A DNA stretch of 64,000 nucleotides from CAVTLG01 sp963735495 (GTDB lineage: Bacteria > Chloroflexota > Ktedonobacteria > Ktedonobacterales > Ktedonobacteraceae): the NCBI GenBank assembly GCA_963735495.1, contig CAVTLG010000008.1, forward strand, positions 372,001 to 436,000, written 5' to 3'. Positions 18,221-27,570 of this stretch are shown piece by piece. Below the pieces are notes generated by a model. That model was given only the letters and a program-made list of their open reading frames with translations. It was not told the DNA's origin and did not search any database. The translations under genes were made by a program, and so were the position numbers. Positions within the stretch are counted from its first letter, which is position 1; the number at the start of each line of letters is the position of its first letter.

Positions 18221-18512
18221 TAAAAGAATTTCTTGAAATTTTACGGAGAAACGGATAATAATCATCGGAGACATGGCACATTTTTGTGATTTGTGCAAGA
18301 ATACAGATTTTCTGACTCTCCGTCCATTAGGGGGAAACAGGGTAGGAGCGTATCCTTTAATCCCACTTTATTGCGTCATCAACGCCCCAATGTGGAAAGC
18401 TACTGAATAAAAATCGCCGGGCAACGCTATCTTGATTGACATTCCAGCGACATACTGATAGGATACATATAGAGAATAAGTTAGCCATAGCGACACAAGA
18501 AGGGGTACAAGT
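18221..18512. other. Intergenic region with half copy of the GTAGGGGCG repeat
   Basis: No gene. Positions ~18309-18358 (CTGACTCTCCGTCCAT, then GGGGGAAACAGGGTAGGAGCG) match the left flank and left arm of the 14191 element, including its CTCTCCGTCCAT flank. The right arm is missing, so this is a truncated copy. Confidence 0.6.
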
Positions 18513-18710
18513 ATGCCAGAAGAGAAAAAAAGTGAAAACACACTAGACCAGCAACTAGCTGACTTCAAGAGGCAGAATCCTAAAGTTGCTGAGGCTATGG
18601 AACTTTTTGGTATATCTTTAGCGAAATACCAGGAAACTTTAATGGCATTATATCATCCAAAAATTTACCAGAGTGCTTCTACTGCGCGTTTGGAGAAAAC
18701 ACAGCAATAG
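18513..18710 (+). CDS. Small hypothetical protein paired with Clp-fold protease
   Basis: 65 residues, charged and helical, with a pattern LADFKRQNPKVAEAMELFGIS that looks like a short amphipathic helix-turn-helix. No family recognised. Its stop codon TAG overlaps by one base a possible GTG start of the protease gene, suggesting translational coupling and a functional pair. An AAGGGG box lies upstream of the ATG. Confidence 0.6.
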   Translation: MPEEKKSENTLDQQLADFKRQNPKVAEAMELFGISLAKYQETLMALYHPKIYQSASTARLEKTQQ

Positions 18711-18742
18711 TGGGGAACAATGGGGATAGGATAAGTTGTAAG

Positions 18743-19771
18743 ATGAGCAGTTGGAATAGTATTCTAGATGAGGTTCATAGACTTAAGCAGGCAGATGCTG
18801 TTGACGTTGTACGCCGCGCAAAAATAAAGGCTGTTCAGGAAATTACTGGCAGACCACTCATTGTTTACGCGGCTGATTTTATATCACCAAATCCCATCAA
18901 GGAGCAATTTACCAGCAACTTGACCATAATTTCGTTAGCTGACAAGGATGGGTTTGATGAAGTAACCCGCAATCTTCCACGCGGTTCTGAAATCGATATT
19001 CTCCTACATAGTCCAGGCGGTTCAGCAGAAGCAACGGAATCGATAGTTGAGATTTTGCGATCCCGCTTTTCTCACATTCGTTTTATTATCCCCAACGTAG
19101 CAAAGAGTGCAGCAACTATGCTGGCATTGTCGGGAAATCAATTGTTACTGGACGAACGGTCAGAACTAGGGCCAACTGACCCACAGATGATTCTTAACCA
19201 GGATGGTAAATTCATAGTCGCTCCAGCCCAGGCTATCAAAGATCAGTTTAAAACTGCTCAGGATGAAATAAACGGTGATCCTCAAAAACTTCCTGCCTGG
19301 ATACCAATTCTTGGTTGGTATGGCCCATCATTGTTAGCCCAATGCGACAATCATTTAGCCCTAGCTAGAGAGCTTGTTTCAAAATGGCTGGAGAAGTACA
19401 TGTTTACTGATGACAAGGAGGCAAAGCAAAAAGCGGAACAGATTGCTGAGTATTTAGCAGACCACAACAATTTCCGCTCTCACAGCCGTAGAGTGGGAAT
19501 GACCGACCTCCAAGCATTGGATGCCAACATTTTTGATATGAGAAACGCTCCTGAACTTCATGAAGCAGTCCGTGACCTCTATGCCGCAATAATGGTAACA
19601 TTCTCCGGTACAGGAGCATATAAGATTGTTGAGAACGGTAATAGTGAAGCGCTTATCGGTATGTTGCAAATCTCTCAACAAGCTCTACCACAACAACAGT
19701 TACCTCAATCGTCCTTACCCACGCCCACATCACATAATGTGCATCGACCTATTAGAAGAAGAAGGAAGTAA
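18743..19771 (+). CDS. SDH-type Clp-fold serine proteinase
   Basis: 342 residues from the ATG at 18743; a GTG at 18710 overlapping the previous stop would add 11 residues. The core matches the ClpP/SppA crotonase-like fold: IDILLHSPGGSAEATESIVE (oxyanion Gly-Gly), IPNVAKSAATMLALSG with the likely nucleophile Ser in KSAAT, and SELGPTDPQ. This corresponds to the family annotated as serine dehydrogenase proteinase. No signal peptide or membrane helix, so probably cytosolic. The C-terminus is Gln/Pro-rich and ends in a basic RRRRK-like tail. Substrate unknown. It lies in the accessory stretch beside the broken nuclease gene. Confidence 0.8.
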   Translation: MSSWNSILDEVHRLKQADAVDVVRRAKIKAVQEITGRPLIVYAADFISPNPIKEQFTSNLTIISLADKDGFDEVTRNLPRGSEIDILLHSPGGSAEATESIVEILRSRFSHIRFIIPNVAKSAATMLALSGNQLLLDERSELGPTDPQMILNQDGKFIVAPAQAIKDQFKTAQDEINGDPQKLPAWIPILGWYGPSLLAQCDNHLALARELVSKWLEKYMFTDDKEAKQKAEQIAEYLADHNNFRSHSRRVGMTDLQALDANIFDMRNAPELHEAVRDLYAAIMVTFSGTGAYKIVENGNSEALIGMLQISQQALPQQQLPQSSLPTPTSHNVHRPIRRRRK

Positions 19772-19963
19772 GGTTCGCTAAAGTGATTTACAAAGAATCA
19801 TTGTACAATCGTTTGAGGGATGCAGATGATTTTTTGCTTCACAGCTCCATTGTTCTGATAACTCTGTCTACTACGTATGAGCTGTTTTTTGCTGAGCATG
19901 AAACACGTTTTGCTTTACTCAGTTAACTAAGCAAACAGTAAACTAATGTCAAATATATGGCAG

Positions 19964-20031
19964 TCTCAAATAGTGTTTGGCTTCAGTTCGCTACTGGCCA
20001 AAAGTGTGTGCGTTCCAAACACTATCTGAGA
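19964..20031. promoter_or_regulatory. 17-bp inverted repeat upstream of the SnoaL-like gene
   Basis: TCTCAAATAGTGTTTGG (19964-19980) pairs with CCAAACACTATCTGAGA (20015-20031), one mismatch, 34-base spacer. It ends about 43 bases before the start codon. The core GATAGTGTTTGG is seen again at 56548-56559, so it may be an operator or a repeat fragment. Confidence 0.5.
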
Positions 20032-20074
20032 GGATTTGCTATCCATACCAGCGTACATTCAAGGAGATACACTT

Positions 20075-20533
20075 ATGAGCTCGACTGACACAAACACGGA
20101 TATCGTCAGAAACTTTATGAATACCCTGGAAACAAATGATCTGGATAACACGAGTAGCTATCTGGCGGACAATTTTATCTTCAGCGGCTGGACGCCTGAT
20201 CCGCTCAATAAAGCAGACTTTCTGGGTCTGATCAGTGGACTCAAAGAGGGCATACCAGGACTAATCTTTAACCTGCACAACGTCCAGGAACATGATGCAG
20301 AAATAAGCGGGACTATTAAGGTGACAGGCTACCAGACCGATAGCTTTATCCTACCCATGCTGGGCACTCCGCCGATACCACAGACAGCTAATAGTATCTC
20401 CATGCCTGCTGAAGATGTGGCGTACAGACTGGATCACGGTCAGATCATAAATTTTACGGTCCAGCACGTCACTGGCGGCGGCGTTCACGGTCTCATCCGC
20501 CAGTTGGGTATCGACCTGCCAATCATCCAATAA
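20075..20533 (+). CDS. SnoaL-like/NTF2-fold protein
   Basis: 152 residues from the ATG at 20075, chosen for its AAGGAGA box. DIVRNFMNTLETNDLDNTSSYLADNFIFSGW is the helix-strand start of the NTF2/SnoaL fold (quoted in pieces: IVRNFMNTLE, SSYLADNFIF). The remainder has alternating strands as in polyketide-cyclase-like proteins. It is predicted cytosolic. No polyketide genes are near, so the substrate is unknown. Preceded by an inverted-repeat operator candidate. Confidence 0.75.
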   Translation: MSSTDTNTDIVRNFMNTLETNDLDNTSSYLADNFIFSGWTPDPLNKADFLGLISGLKEGIPGLIFNLHNVQEHDAEISGTIKVTGYQTDSFILPMLGTPPIPQTANSISMPAEDVAYRLDHGQIINFTVQHVTGGGVHGLIRQLGIDLPIIQ

Positions 20534-20768
20534 TGAGACCCTCTCTAGGGACAATAGTACCCTTAGCTGAGCCTGAGTTGAGGATCGCGCCAAAAACCAG
20601 GTAAAGAATATGGTATACCTCTTGCATGGTTGGTCTCTGTTAACAGTTTCATATATAATTTATGCATTGCAAGAGGTAACCCCTCTTTCAAGCCTGCTCA
20701 ATGACAAGATGTGCATCCAGCTATGATCACTCCTATCACGCTAGAAAATGTGGAACATGGATAGATAC

Positions 20769-22043
20769 TCAGGTTCTGACTGTGACGTCTTCTAGCTGCT
20801 GTGGCTTGCTATTATGGTACTGCCGACCACGCCAGTCCACGCCCTTGCCGGTAATGATGCGCCACATGGATTGACTCAGAATACCATCAAAGATGGCTCC
20901 CGCTAAAGGGTGCGTAAAAGCGTAATACCAGGGAACCTGTAATTGTCGATTCAGCCAGCAGCGGTAAAGCAGCAATGGCGTCAAAGCCGCAGCAGTCGCG
21001 ACGTTAGCCTCGCGGGAGCTGATACGTCCCTCCTGTCGCTTGCGCGTTAAAGGAGCAAATAGGGGCAATAAAAACGGCAGTATGGTCACAGCAGGCAAGC
21101 CGATCAACTGAAGTAACACAAAGGGCCAGCCTCCACGATTGCCCAGATAAGCATTTTTACGCCAGCCACGCCATATATCAGCCAGTCCATGATACATATG
21201 AACGTGAACAAGATTACTGCCAGACAGAAAACGCAACTTGAAGCCCTGCTCTTTGACCACGTGCGCCAGATCACGATCATCCAGCAGCGTATCACGCAAA
21301 CCGCTGCGCGCATAACCACCTATCAGATCATAGACCTCGCGCCGAATGAGAATATATTGCCCATTAGCAATCGCCAGTGAGCTGCCAGGATTGTTAACCA
21401 GCCTGGGAGGATAGAGCATACTGATACCAAAATAAGCCAGCGGCATCAATACCTTATCCCAGAAGGTGGGCAGTACTTGCGTCGCACTGAGTGTGAACAT
21501 ATCAATGCACTCAGCCATCGCTTGTGTCATAGCCGAGCGCAAAGCATTGGGAGCGTGCCAGGTATCTGCATCGGTAAAAAGCAACCATTGCCCCCTGGCT
21601 TCCTGCACGCCGCGATGGATAGCATGCGGCTTACCGGCCCAACCCTGCGGCAAATCACGCAGGCGCAGTATCCATAAGCGTTTCCCATTGGGATGCGTAC
21701 ACGCCAGCTCATCCAGGATCGTCCCGGTACCATCAGTTGAAGCATCATCGACGGCAACCACTTCATAGTTGTCATAGTCTTGCTCCAAGAGTGATTGGAC
21801 ACAGCGCCGAATATTGCGCTCCTCGTTGCGCGCTGGTACAATAATCGAAACCAGAGGAGAGGCCACTCCAGCAGCCACAGACGCGTCTCGCGAGGCAGAC
21901 TTGCGTGCAGGGAGCGGTACCACACGATCCTTTTTGTCCGGTGCCGTACGCAACCAGATCGTCAGGTAAAAGCCGATAATCCCGATCACCTGCCACCACA
22001 GCAAGTAGCGCGGCCAGAAGCGCCACCAAGAGTATTTATTCAT
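20769..22043 (-). CDS. Membrane-anchored family 2 glycosyltransferase
   Basis: 424 residues. An N-terminal helix (WQVIGIIGFYLTIWL) leads into a GT2 catalytic domain at ~60-290: VSIIVPARNEERNIRRCVQSLL, VVAVDDASTDGT, LLFTDADTWH (DxD for the divalent metal and nucleotide sugar), and DTLLDDRDLAHVVK. One to two C-terminal hydrophobic helices follow (PFVLLQLIGLPAVTILPFLLPLF in part). The layout resembles HpnB/CrtQ-type glycosyltransferases acting on lipids or carotenoids, but the acceptor cannot be inferred from the neighbours. No operon partner. Confidence 0.85.
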   Translation of the reverse strand: MNKYSWWRFWPRYLLWWQVIGIIGFYLTIWLRTAPDKKDRVVPLPARKSASRDASVAAGVASPLVSIIVPARNEERNIRRCVQSLLEQDYDNYEVVAVDDASTDGTGTILDELACTHPNGKRLWILRLRDLPQGWAGKPHAIHRGVQEARGQWLLFTDADTWHAPNALRSAMTQAMAECIDMFTLSATQVLPTFWDKVLMPLAYFGISMLYPPRLVNNPGSSLAIANGQYILIRREVYDLIGGYARSGLRDTLLDDRDLAHVVKEQGFKLRFLSGSNLVHVHMYHGLADIWRGWRKNAYLGNRGGWPFVLLQLIGLPAVTILPFLLPLFAPLTRKRQEGRISSREANVATAAALTPLLLYRCWLNRQLQVPWYYAFTHPLAGAIFDGILSQSMWRIITGKGVDWRGRQYHNSKPQQLEDVTVRT

Positions 22044-22212
22044 GTGCGACGTTATCCTACAGACTATATTTACCTTTATTATAGCAAGAGCCGGGACAAA
22101 AACAAAATAGAGCGTTGAAACGGAAAGATTATGCTTTCAGCGCGTCAAAATAGTGAGAGCACACAGATACAAACATCCGCCAGCCTGGAAACCTATAGAG
22201 GGAATTGAGCAG

Positions 22213-22242
22213 TTGTCCATCTTCATAAAAAGGTGCTACAAT
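22213..22242 (+). promoter_or_regulatory. Predicted promoter of the CopC-CopD gene
   Basis: TTGTCC at 22213-22218, 18-base spacer, TACAAT at 22237-22242. Confidence 0.45.
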
Positions 22243-22345
22243 TTGTCGCGTAGGTAATCTCGCACATTTACTGGAAACACGGTTACGTCCCTATAGAATA
22301 GCAGGATTATGTGCCTGTGTGTCCGGTGGACATAGAAAGTTTTGT

Positions 22346-24361
22346 ATGCGCAAACGTCGTCTGTTTATCATTATAGCAGCACTTATATGCAGTATGCTGG
22401 CGTATATTTGCTCAAATACGTTGATCCAGCCACCCGCTGCACAGGCTCATGCTTATGTGATTGGCTCTGATCCCGTGGATGGCTCAACAATACACGCGGT
22501 ACCGGCGGAGGTCAGCATCTTTTTTAACGCGCCAATCAGCTCGATTAGTAGCGCACATATCTATTTGATACAGAACGCAAGCCAGATTAACGTGGGTCTG
22601 GTAAGCAAGGTCTCAGCCAACGATCCACGAGAACTGATCACAGCCATCAAGTCAGCCACTACACAGCCACAGGGCAGCTATGAGGTCGTCTGGAGCGCAG
22701 TAGCGAACGCAGACGCCGAGACAACCCATGGCATCATCGGTTTTGATGTTGGCTTCTCCAGCACAGGCGCAAGTCCAGGTTCAACGATCCTTGGACCCAG
22801 TAGCAGCAACGACCTTGGGGATACGCGCACCCTCAATCTCGGCAACTTCACGCAGATTCTGTCAGTTGCATGGGACTGGCTTGTACTGGCCGCACTGATA
22901 TTCTGGGCAGGTACGCTGTTGATCGAATTCCTGTTACAGCAGGATAAAGAACGTAATGCGGAATTGCTCACACTATCACAGCAGCAAACGCGCTCGCTAC
23001 AGAGTCTGTGTCTGATTATCTTGCTGATTGGCGAACTGATTGCTCTCTTCTTGCGTGCGACAGCACTAACACAGACGCTCCAGGGGAGTGGCTTCTCCTT
23101 CAGCCTGCTCACCCATATTCTGCTAGAGACCAATTACGCCCGCATCTGGTTTATACGCATCATCTTGATCCTACTGGCTAGCGGACTTTTATATTGGACC
23201 AGGCGCACAGAGCAGATTCCAGGTGCAGGCGAACAGACGAAGCAGAGCATACATAGCAACGCGCGAGCGTTCCAGCAAACCACGCAGGCAGAACAAATAG
23301 CATCTGGTCCATCCAGAAAGCACAGTCCCAGTCGAGCCACGCAGACAGCTCAAACGCCATTCTCACAAAAGTATACGTTGTCAGGCTTAGTCCTGGCAGT
23401 CCTGCTTTTGTTCACCTACGTGCTGACCAGCGACGCGGCACAGGTGCTGCAACCACAAGCCAGTTCACTGGTGTTTGCCTGGCTTTTCCTGATCGCGCAG
23501 TGTATCTGGCTCGGTGGCTTCGCCTATCTTGGCTATGTACAGCTACCGCTCTTCGCCAACCTGGAACTCCACTACCACACCGAGACGCTCATCATCTTAT
23601 TAAAACGGCTTAAACCTTACTTCCTGGTAGGCATAGGTACCTTGCTGATCAGTGACATATACTTGAGCGAAGCCAGTATCACAAATACACAGCAGTGGCT
23701 CAATGATCCCTATGGGCGCACACTGCTGGTCCAAAGTGCCCTGATTGTCCTGATGCTACTGTTTAGTCTGTACGTGATCTATGTGCTGACACCCAGACTG
23801 AAACGCCAGGTCCTGCTGCTGCCTGTGGTTGATGCCGAACTGCCCGCACGGCGCATACGCCAGATTGCCTTGAGCAATGCCGAATACAATCTACGCCTGG
23901 TAACAATGGGGGTGGCCTGGCTAGGCGCAGGGGTCTTACTCTGCGCTGCCCTGCTCGCCTTTTTCGCACCACCAATCGTCTTTCCTGACGTGAACTATAA
24001 CCAGTCAACGAGCCAGGCGAATAGCGCAAGCAGCGTGCAGGTAAAGCATATTGGCAATCTTACCGTCAAACTACAGATAACGCCAGGACGCGTAGGTTAT
24101 GCCAACACAGTCAAGGTCACGCTACAGGATAGTAGTGGTAAAGCCGTCAGCAATGCGCAGGTACAGTTGACAACCAATATGCAAGTGATGGATATGGGTA
24201 CCGGGCATGCCACGATGCGGGGGGGCAATCCAACCTATAGTGCTACATTCGACGAGCAGCAGGGATTGGATATGGCAGGATTATGGAATATCACCGTCAC
24301 AATCCAACCACCGGGTCAGGCAACCATGCAGGGAACATTTCAGGTGATGCTGAATGCTTAA
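22346..24361 (+). CDS. CopC-CopD fusion copper-resistance protein with C-terminal FixH/YtkA-like domain
   Basis: 671 residues from the ATG at 22346, chosen because it begins a typical signal peptide (MRKRRLFIIIAALIC ... AQAHA) where the mature protein would start with His, as in CopC copper sites. Residues ~35-145 are CopC-like (YVIGSDPVDGSTIHAVP, PQGSYEVVWSAVANADAE and HG). The region from ~170 to 540 has eight or so membrane helices of the CopD type, split by a Gln/Ser-rich linker near 300-340. Residues ~560-671 form a beta-rich extracytoplasmic domain with VMDMGTGHATM, resembling YtkA/FixH. Probably imports or handles copper at the membrane. Confidence 0.85.
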   Translation: MRKRRLFIIIAALICSMLAYICSNTLIQPPAAQAHAYVIGSDPVDGSTIHAVPAEVSIFFNAPISSISSAHIYLIQNASQINVGLVSKVSANDPRELITAIKSATTQPQGSYEVVWSAVANADAETTHGIIGFDVGFSSTGASPGSTILGPSSSNDLGDTRTLNLGNFTQILSVAWDWLVLAALIFWAGTLLIEFLLQQDKERNAELLTLSQQQTRSLQSLCLIILLIGELIALFLRATALTQTLQGSGFSFSLLTHILLETNYARIWFIRIILILLASGLLYWTRRTEQIPGAGEQTKQSIHSNARAFQQTTQAEQIASGPSRKHSPSRATQTAQTPFSQKYTLSGLVLAVLLLFTYVLTSDAAQVLQPQASSLVFAWLFLIAQCIWLGGFAYLGYVQLPLFANLELHYHTETLIILLKRLKPYFLVGIGTLLISDIYLSEASITNTQQWLNDPYGRTLLVQSALIVLMLLFSLYVIYVLTPRLKRQVLLLPVVDAELPARRIRQIALSNAEYNLRLVTMGVAWLGAGVLLCAALLAFFAPPIVFPDVNYNQSTSQANSASSVQVKHIGNLTVKLQITPGRVGYANTVKVTLQDSSGKAVSNAQVQLTTNMQVMDMGTGHATMRGGNPTYSATFDEQQGLDMAGLWNITVTIQPPGQATMQGTFQVMLNA

Positions 24362-24467
24362 GCCTATGCTCCAGCCAGGCTCAAGCAACAGGGACGGCTA
24401 AGCATGTTCATCACAGAGAGCAAGTGTAACAGATTGGATGGAGTGACGCGGCGTGGATGAGCATATA

Positions 24468-25025
24468 TCAATCAGTGGGACGCGCCGTTTCAGTACGCGT
24501 CGTCGCGCCTACCGAGTCCAGCGCACGATATTCAGCGGCAAGCTCCGCATAGTGGACAGCGCTACCAAGTAGGTGGGCACATTCGGCCACCGTCAGCTCA
24601 CGCACCACGCGCGCCGGAACACCAACAGCCAGGACATGGTCGGCAATATGTTTATGCTCCGCAACCAGCGCACTGGACCCAATAATTGTTTGAGCGCCGA
24701 TGCTGGCATGCGATAACACGGTAGCATGCATGCCAACCAGAACACGGTCAGCCAGAGTTGCTCCATGCACAACCGCATTATGTCCAATAGTACATTCTTC
24801 ACCAATCGTCAGAGGAGCATCTGCATCTACATGCAAGGTACAATTATCTTGAATATTCGTGCGGCTACCAACGATAATCGGTGCGCTGTCGCCACGCACA
24901 ACCGCATTGTACCAGACACTCACGCCCTCATGAAGCGTGACATTTCCGATGACCATAGCCCCAGGAGCAATAAAGACGTTTGCTGCAATAGTCGGCCAGA
25001 CCCCTTTATAAGGTAGAATAGGCAT
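24468..25025 (-). CDS. Gamma-class carbonic anhydrase-like hexapeptide protein
   Basis: 185 residues of left-handed beta-helix with repeated hexapeptides (VFIAPGAMVIGNVTL, SVWYNAVVRGDSAPIIVG). Three metal-ligand His candidates are in NCTLHVD, GHNAVVHG and the segment between them, as in gamma carbonic anhydrase, YrdA and PaaY. Such proteins hydrate CO2 or act as thioesterases. Distal gene of a possible leftward cluster with proline dehydrogenase (56-base gap). Length is usual. Confidence 0.85.
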   Translation of the reverse strand: MPILPYKGVWPTIAANVFIAPGAMVIGNVTLHEGVSVWYNAVVRGDSAPIIVGSRTNIQDNCTLHVDADAPLTIGEECTIGHNAVVHGATLADRVLVGMHATVLSHASIGAQTIIGSSALVAEHKHIADHVLAVGVPARVVRELTVAECAHLLGSAVHYAELAAEYRALDSVGATTRTETARPTD

Positions 25026-25081
25026 GTACCCTCCTCGTCCGATGACAGGTATTTTTGTTTGCCTGCTGCATAGTATGTATT

Positions 25082-25993
25082 TTAGCGCAAGACATTGCTC
25101 ATCACAAACACAAGATTAGCAGGACGCTCAGCCATACGGCGCATCAGATAGGGATACCACTGCGAACCATAAGGGACATACACACGCACGTTGTAGCCTT
25201 GCTTGACCAGCTTTTCTTGCAGGTCACGGCGTATCCCATACAGCAGTTGGAACTCGAAGGCCGGCTTGCCAATACCATGATCACGCGCATATTTACAGCA
25301 TGCATCGATGATTGCCTCGTCATGAGTAGCGATGGCAGGATAATTACCACGTGCCAGCAGCATCGTCATCAAGTGCACATAGTTGTGATCGACCTCACCT
25401 TTATCCTGGTAGGCCACATCCTGAGGCTCTTTATAAGCGCCCTTCACCAGACGTACACGCACTCCCTGAGCAATTAACTGCTCAATATCTTTGCGCGTCC
25501 GGTGCAGGTAGGATTGCACAACGGTGCCGACATGCTCAAAACGTTCGTGTGCACGTAAGGTAATAGCTATTGTGCGCTCGGTATAGGCCGAACCTTCCAT
25601 ATCAATACACACAAAGAGAGCCGAAGCCAGAGCACGCTCAAGGACGCGCTGCAGATTCTGTTCACAAAGTTGTTGAGAAACGTCAAGTCCCAGCGCAGTA
25701 AGTTTGATAGAAACATTGGCTTTGACACCCGTGTTTTTAATGAGATCGATAGCATCGATATAACTCTGTGTCGCCGCCTTCGCCTCATTATCAGCGGAAA
25801 CATTTTCACCAAGGTAATCAAGTGCAACCTGGATACCACGCTGATTGAGCGCATGCGCCGTCTGCATAGCGTCATCCAGCGCTTCGCCAGCCACAAAACG
25901 ATGCGCAACATTGCGCGTAACTTTGTTCTGCACCACAAATTCGCGCAGGCGTGGATTGTCGGCGAGGGATAACAATGTATCTTTTAGAAGCAT
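25082..25993 (-). CDS. Proline dehydrogenase
   Basis: 303 residues from the ATG at 25993, chosen because GGAAG lies at the proper distance; an in-frame start at 26071 would add 26 residues. Catalyses FAD-dependent oxidation of proline to pyrroline-5-carboxylate. TIM-barrel motifs include VSIKLTALGLD, VCIDMEGSAYTE, RVRLVKGAYKEP, FEFQLLYGIR and the C-terminal VPYGSQWYPYLMRRMAERPANL (in parts), all expected for the stand-alone enzyme. No pyrroline-5-carboxylate dehydrogenase gene is in the window. Confidence 0.92.
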   Translation of the reverse strand: MLLKDTLLSLADNPRLREFVVQNKVTRNVAHRFVAGEALDDAMQTAHALNQRGIQVALDYLGENVSADNEAKAATQSYIDAIDLIKNTGVKANVSIKLTALGLDVSQQLCEQNLQRVLERALASALFVCIDMEGSAYTERTIAITLRAHERFEHVGTVVQSYLHRTRKDIEQLIAQGVRVRLVKGAYKEPQDVAYQDKGEVDHNYVHLMTMLLARGNYPAIATHDEAIIDACCKYARDHGIGKPAFEFQLLYGIRRDLQEKLVKQGYNVRVYVPYGSQWYPYLMRRMAERPANLVFVMSNVLR

Positions 25994-26115
25994 GCTCAAC
26001 TTCCTTTTTCTGACCATTTGATGAAACCGGCCTTCGACGCTTGCAAGCACCGGATTTTTTGGTGATAGCATTTCTCCACTTATTGTATCACATCGGCTTT
26101 GGAGCTATGCCTTTC

Positions 26116-27018
26116 CTACCAGCGCAAGGTGCGACGAAGCAGAGCATCCCAAAGCCGATCAGGGAGAAAACGACGCACAAACAGCAGCCAGGCAGCCGAT
26201 TTTGGCACAGCATAACGGGCACGCGGTCTCCTACTATTGAGAATACGCACCACCAGGTCGGCGAAACGTTGTGCCGGGAAGCCTACCCTACTCGAACGCC
26301 TGGCAGATTTCTCAACCAGAAGCAAGAGGCGAGCATAAGGACTATTGTCTTTATATTGCCCTAAATGCTCCAGTGAACGCTGCAAGCTCGTTTGCCAGAT
26401 ACTGGTGGGACTGGAAGATGGTTCAATGATGACCACGCGCACTCCAAAGGGAATCACTTCCAGGCGTAGCGCATCACTGGCCGCTTCAAGAGCATACTTA
26501 CTGGCCGAATACGCAGCTGTTGCCGGGACAGAGATGCGTCCCCCGACACTGCTCACGTTGATAATCGTCCCTCTGGCAGCTTTAAGCATAGGTAGAAATG
26601 CCTGGATGATAGCAACATGAGCAATAAAGTTTACCTCCATTTGGGCACGGAGATCTTCAAGTGGCAAGAGTTCAAGTGGACCGCCATAGGCAGTGCCAGC
26701 ATTGTTTAAAAGCGCATCGAGAGGAGGCACGGCTGTATCTTGATCCGCTGAAACGGTCTCATCGCGCAAGAGCGTCGCCACCTGCAGTGCCAGGGCCGTC
26801 ACCTGTTCACCTTGCGTAATGTCACAGAGCAAAGCAGTCAGGTTAGCCTGCACATGACGTGAAGCCGCTTCTTCGAGCAAACTCGCGCAGTCCACCTCCT
26901 TGCGAACCGTGGCGAAAACATGCCAACCTTGCGTAGCCAATTCCATGGCAGTGCAGCGTCCGAAGCCACTTGAACAACCAGTAATCACAATTGTTTTCTT
27001 AGTCATGTCTTTGTCCAA
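26116..27018 (-). CDS. Short-chain dehydrogenase/reductase
   Basis: 300 residues. Rossmann NAD(P)-binding motif TGCSSGFG at ~14-21, NNAGTAYGG, and the catalytic Ser-Tyr-Lys with YSASKYALE. This is the classical SDR layout, with an extra C-terminal helical region (WLLFVRRFLPDRLWDALLRR). Substrate unknown. A second in-frame ATG four codons later (27006) is a possible start. The start overlaps by 20 bases the upstream small gene in another frame, suggesting coupling. Confidence 0.88.
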   Translation of the reverse strand: MDKDMTKKTIVITGCSSGFGRCTAMELATQGWHVFATVRKEVDCASLLEEAASRHVQANLTALLCDITQGEQVTALALQVATLLRDETVSADQDTAVPPLDALLNNAGTAYGGPLELLPLEDLRAQMEVNFIAHVAIIQAFLPMLKAARGTIINVSSVGGRISVPATAAYSASKYALEAASDALRLEVIPFGVRVVIIEPSSSPTSIWQTSLQRSLEHLGQYKDNSPYARLLLLVEKSARRSSRVGFPAQRFADLVVRILNSRRPRARYAVPKSAAWLLFVRRFLPDRLWDALLRRTLRW

Positions 27019-27226
27019 TACGCCCCCAGAGTCCCAGGCGTATCAACTCACTACGAGCCTCAAAGCCAAAGAGTCCAGGGTCAATACTCTGCCCATGGCG
27101 TATAACCAGCCCACGCAGCATCTCAATCTGCTCCGCTTTGCTAGCAACATCCTGTTCAAAAGGAATATGTTGAGCCAGGCGTTCAATCGCCTGACGATTA
27201 TACCATTGCTCTTGCGTCTCTGCCAT
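26999..27226 (-). CDS. Small hypothetical protein overlapping the SDR gene
   Basis: 75 residues, no family recognised. Composition is protein-like (AIERLAQHIPFEQDVASKAEQIEMLRGLV) but the ribosome-binding site is weak. It overlaps the SDR start by 20 bases. It could be a real short gene or a chance frame; moderate to low confidence. Confidence 0.45.
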   Translation of the reverse strand: MAETQEQWYNRQAIERLAQHIPFEQDVASKAEQIEMLRGLVIRHGQSIDPGLFGFEARSELIRLGLWGRIGQRHD

Positions 27227-27570
27227 AACACGAAAAGGTGTATCATCTCCACTCCAGCCAGCACACAGCTAGCTAGAGCACGTGAAAGGAAACAGCTCCG
27301 CAACCATGGTAACATCTCTGCGCTAACTATTCAATAGAGTATAAGAAGATGACACACGTTCATACATAATGAAGAGAAAAAGGCTATATATAGCCATTTT
27401 GCCCTAATGGGCTCCGCGAAACTTGCTTAGAGAGGGTTATCGGTGTTAATGTGATAATGATGTGCATACAGAAATGTTCTGGCGGTGACTTGTTGCTCTG
27501 CACACAGCTAGATGCCAGGAGAAACACAATAACAGCGAGATATACTATATCCATAAGGTAGGCAATAAAA
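27227..27570. other. Intergenic region
   Basis: Between divergent genes. No open frame or RNA gene seen. Promoters for the small leftward gene and the zinc-ribbon gene at 27571 should lie here but I cannot place them with confidence. Confidence 0.4.
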
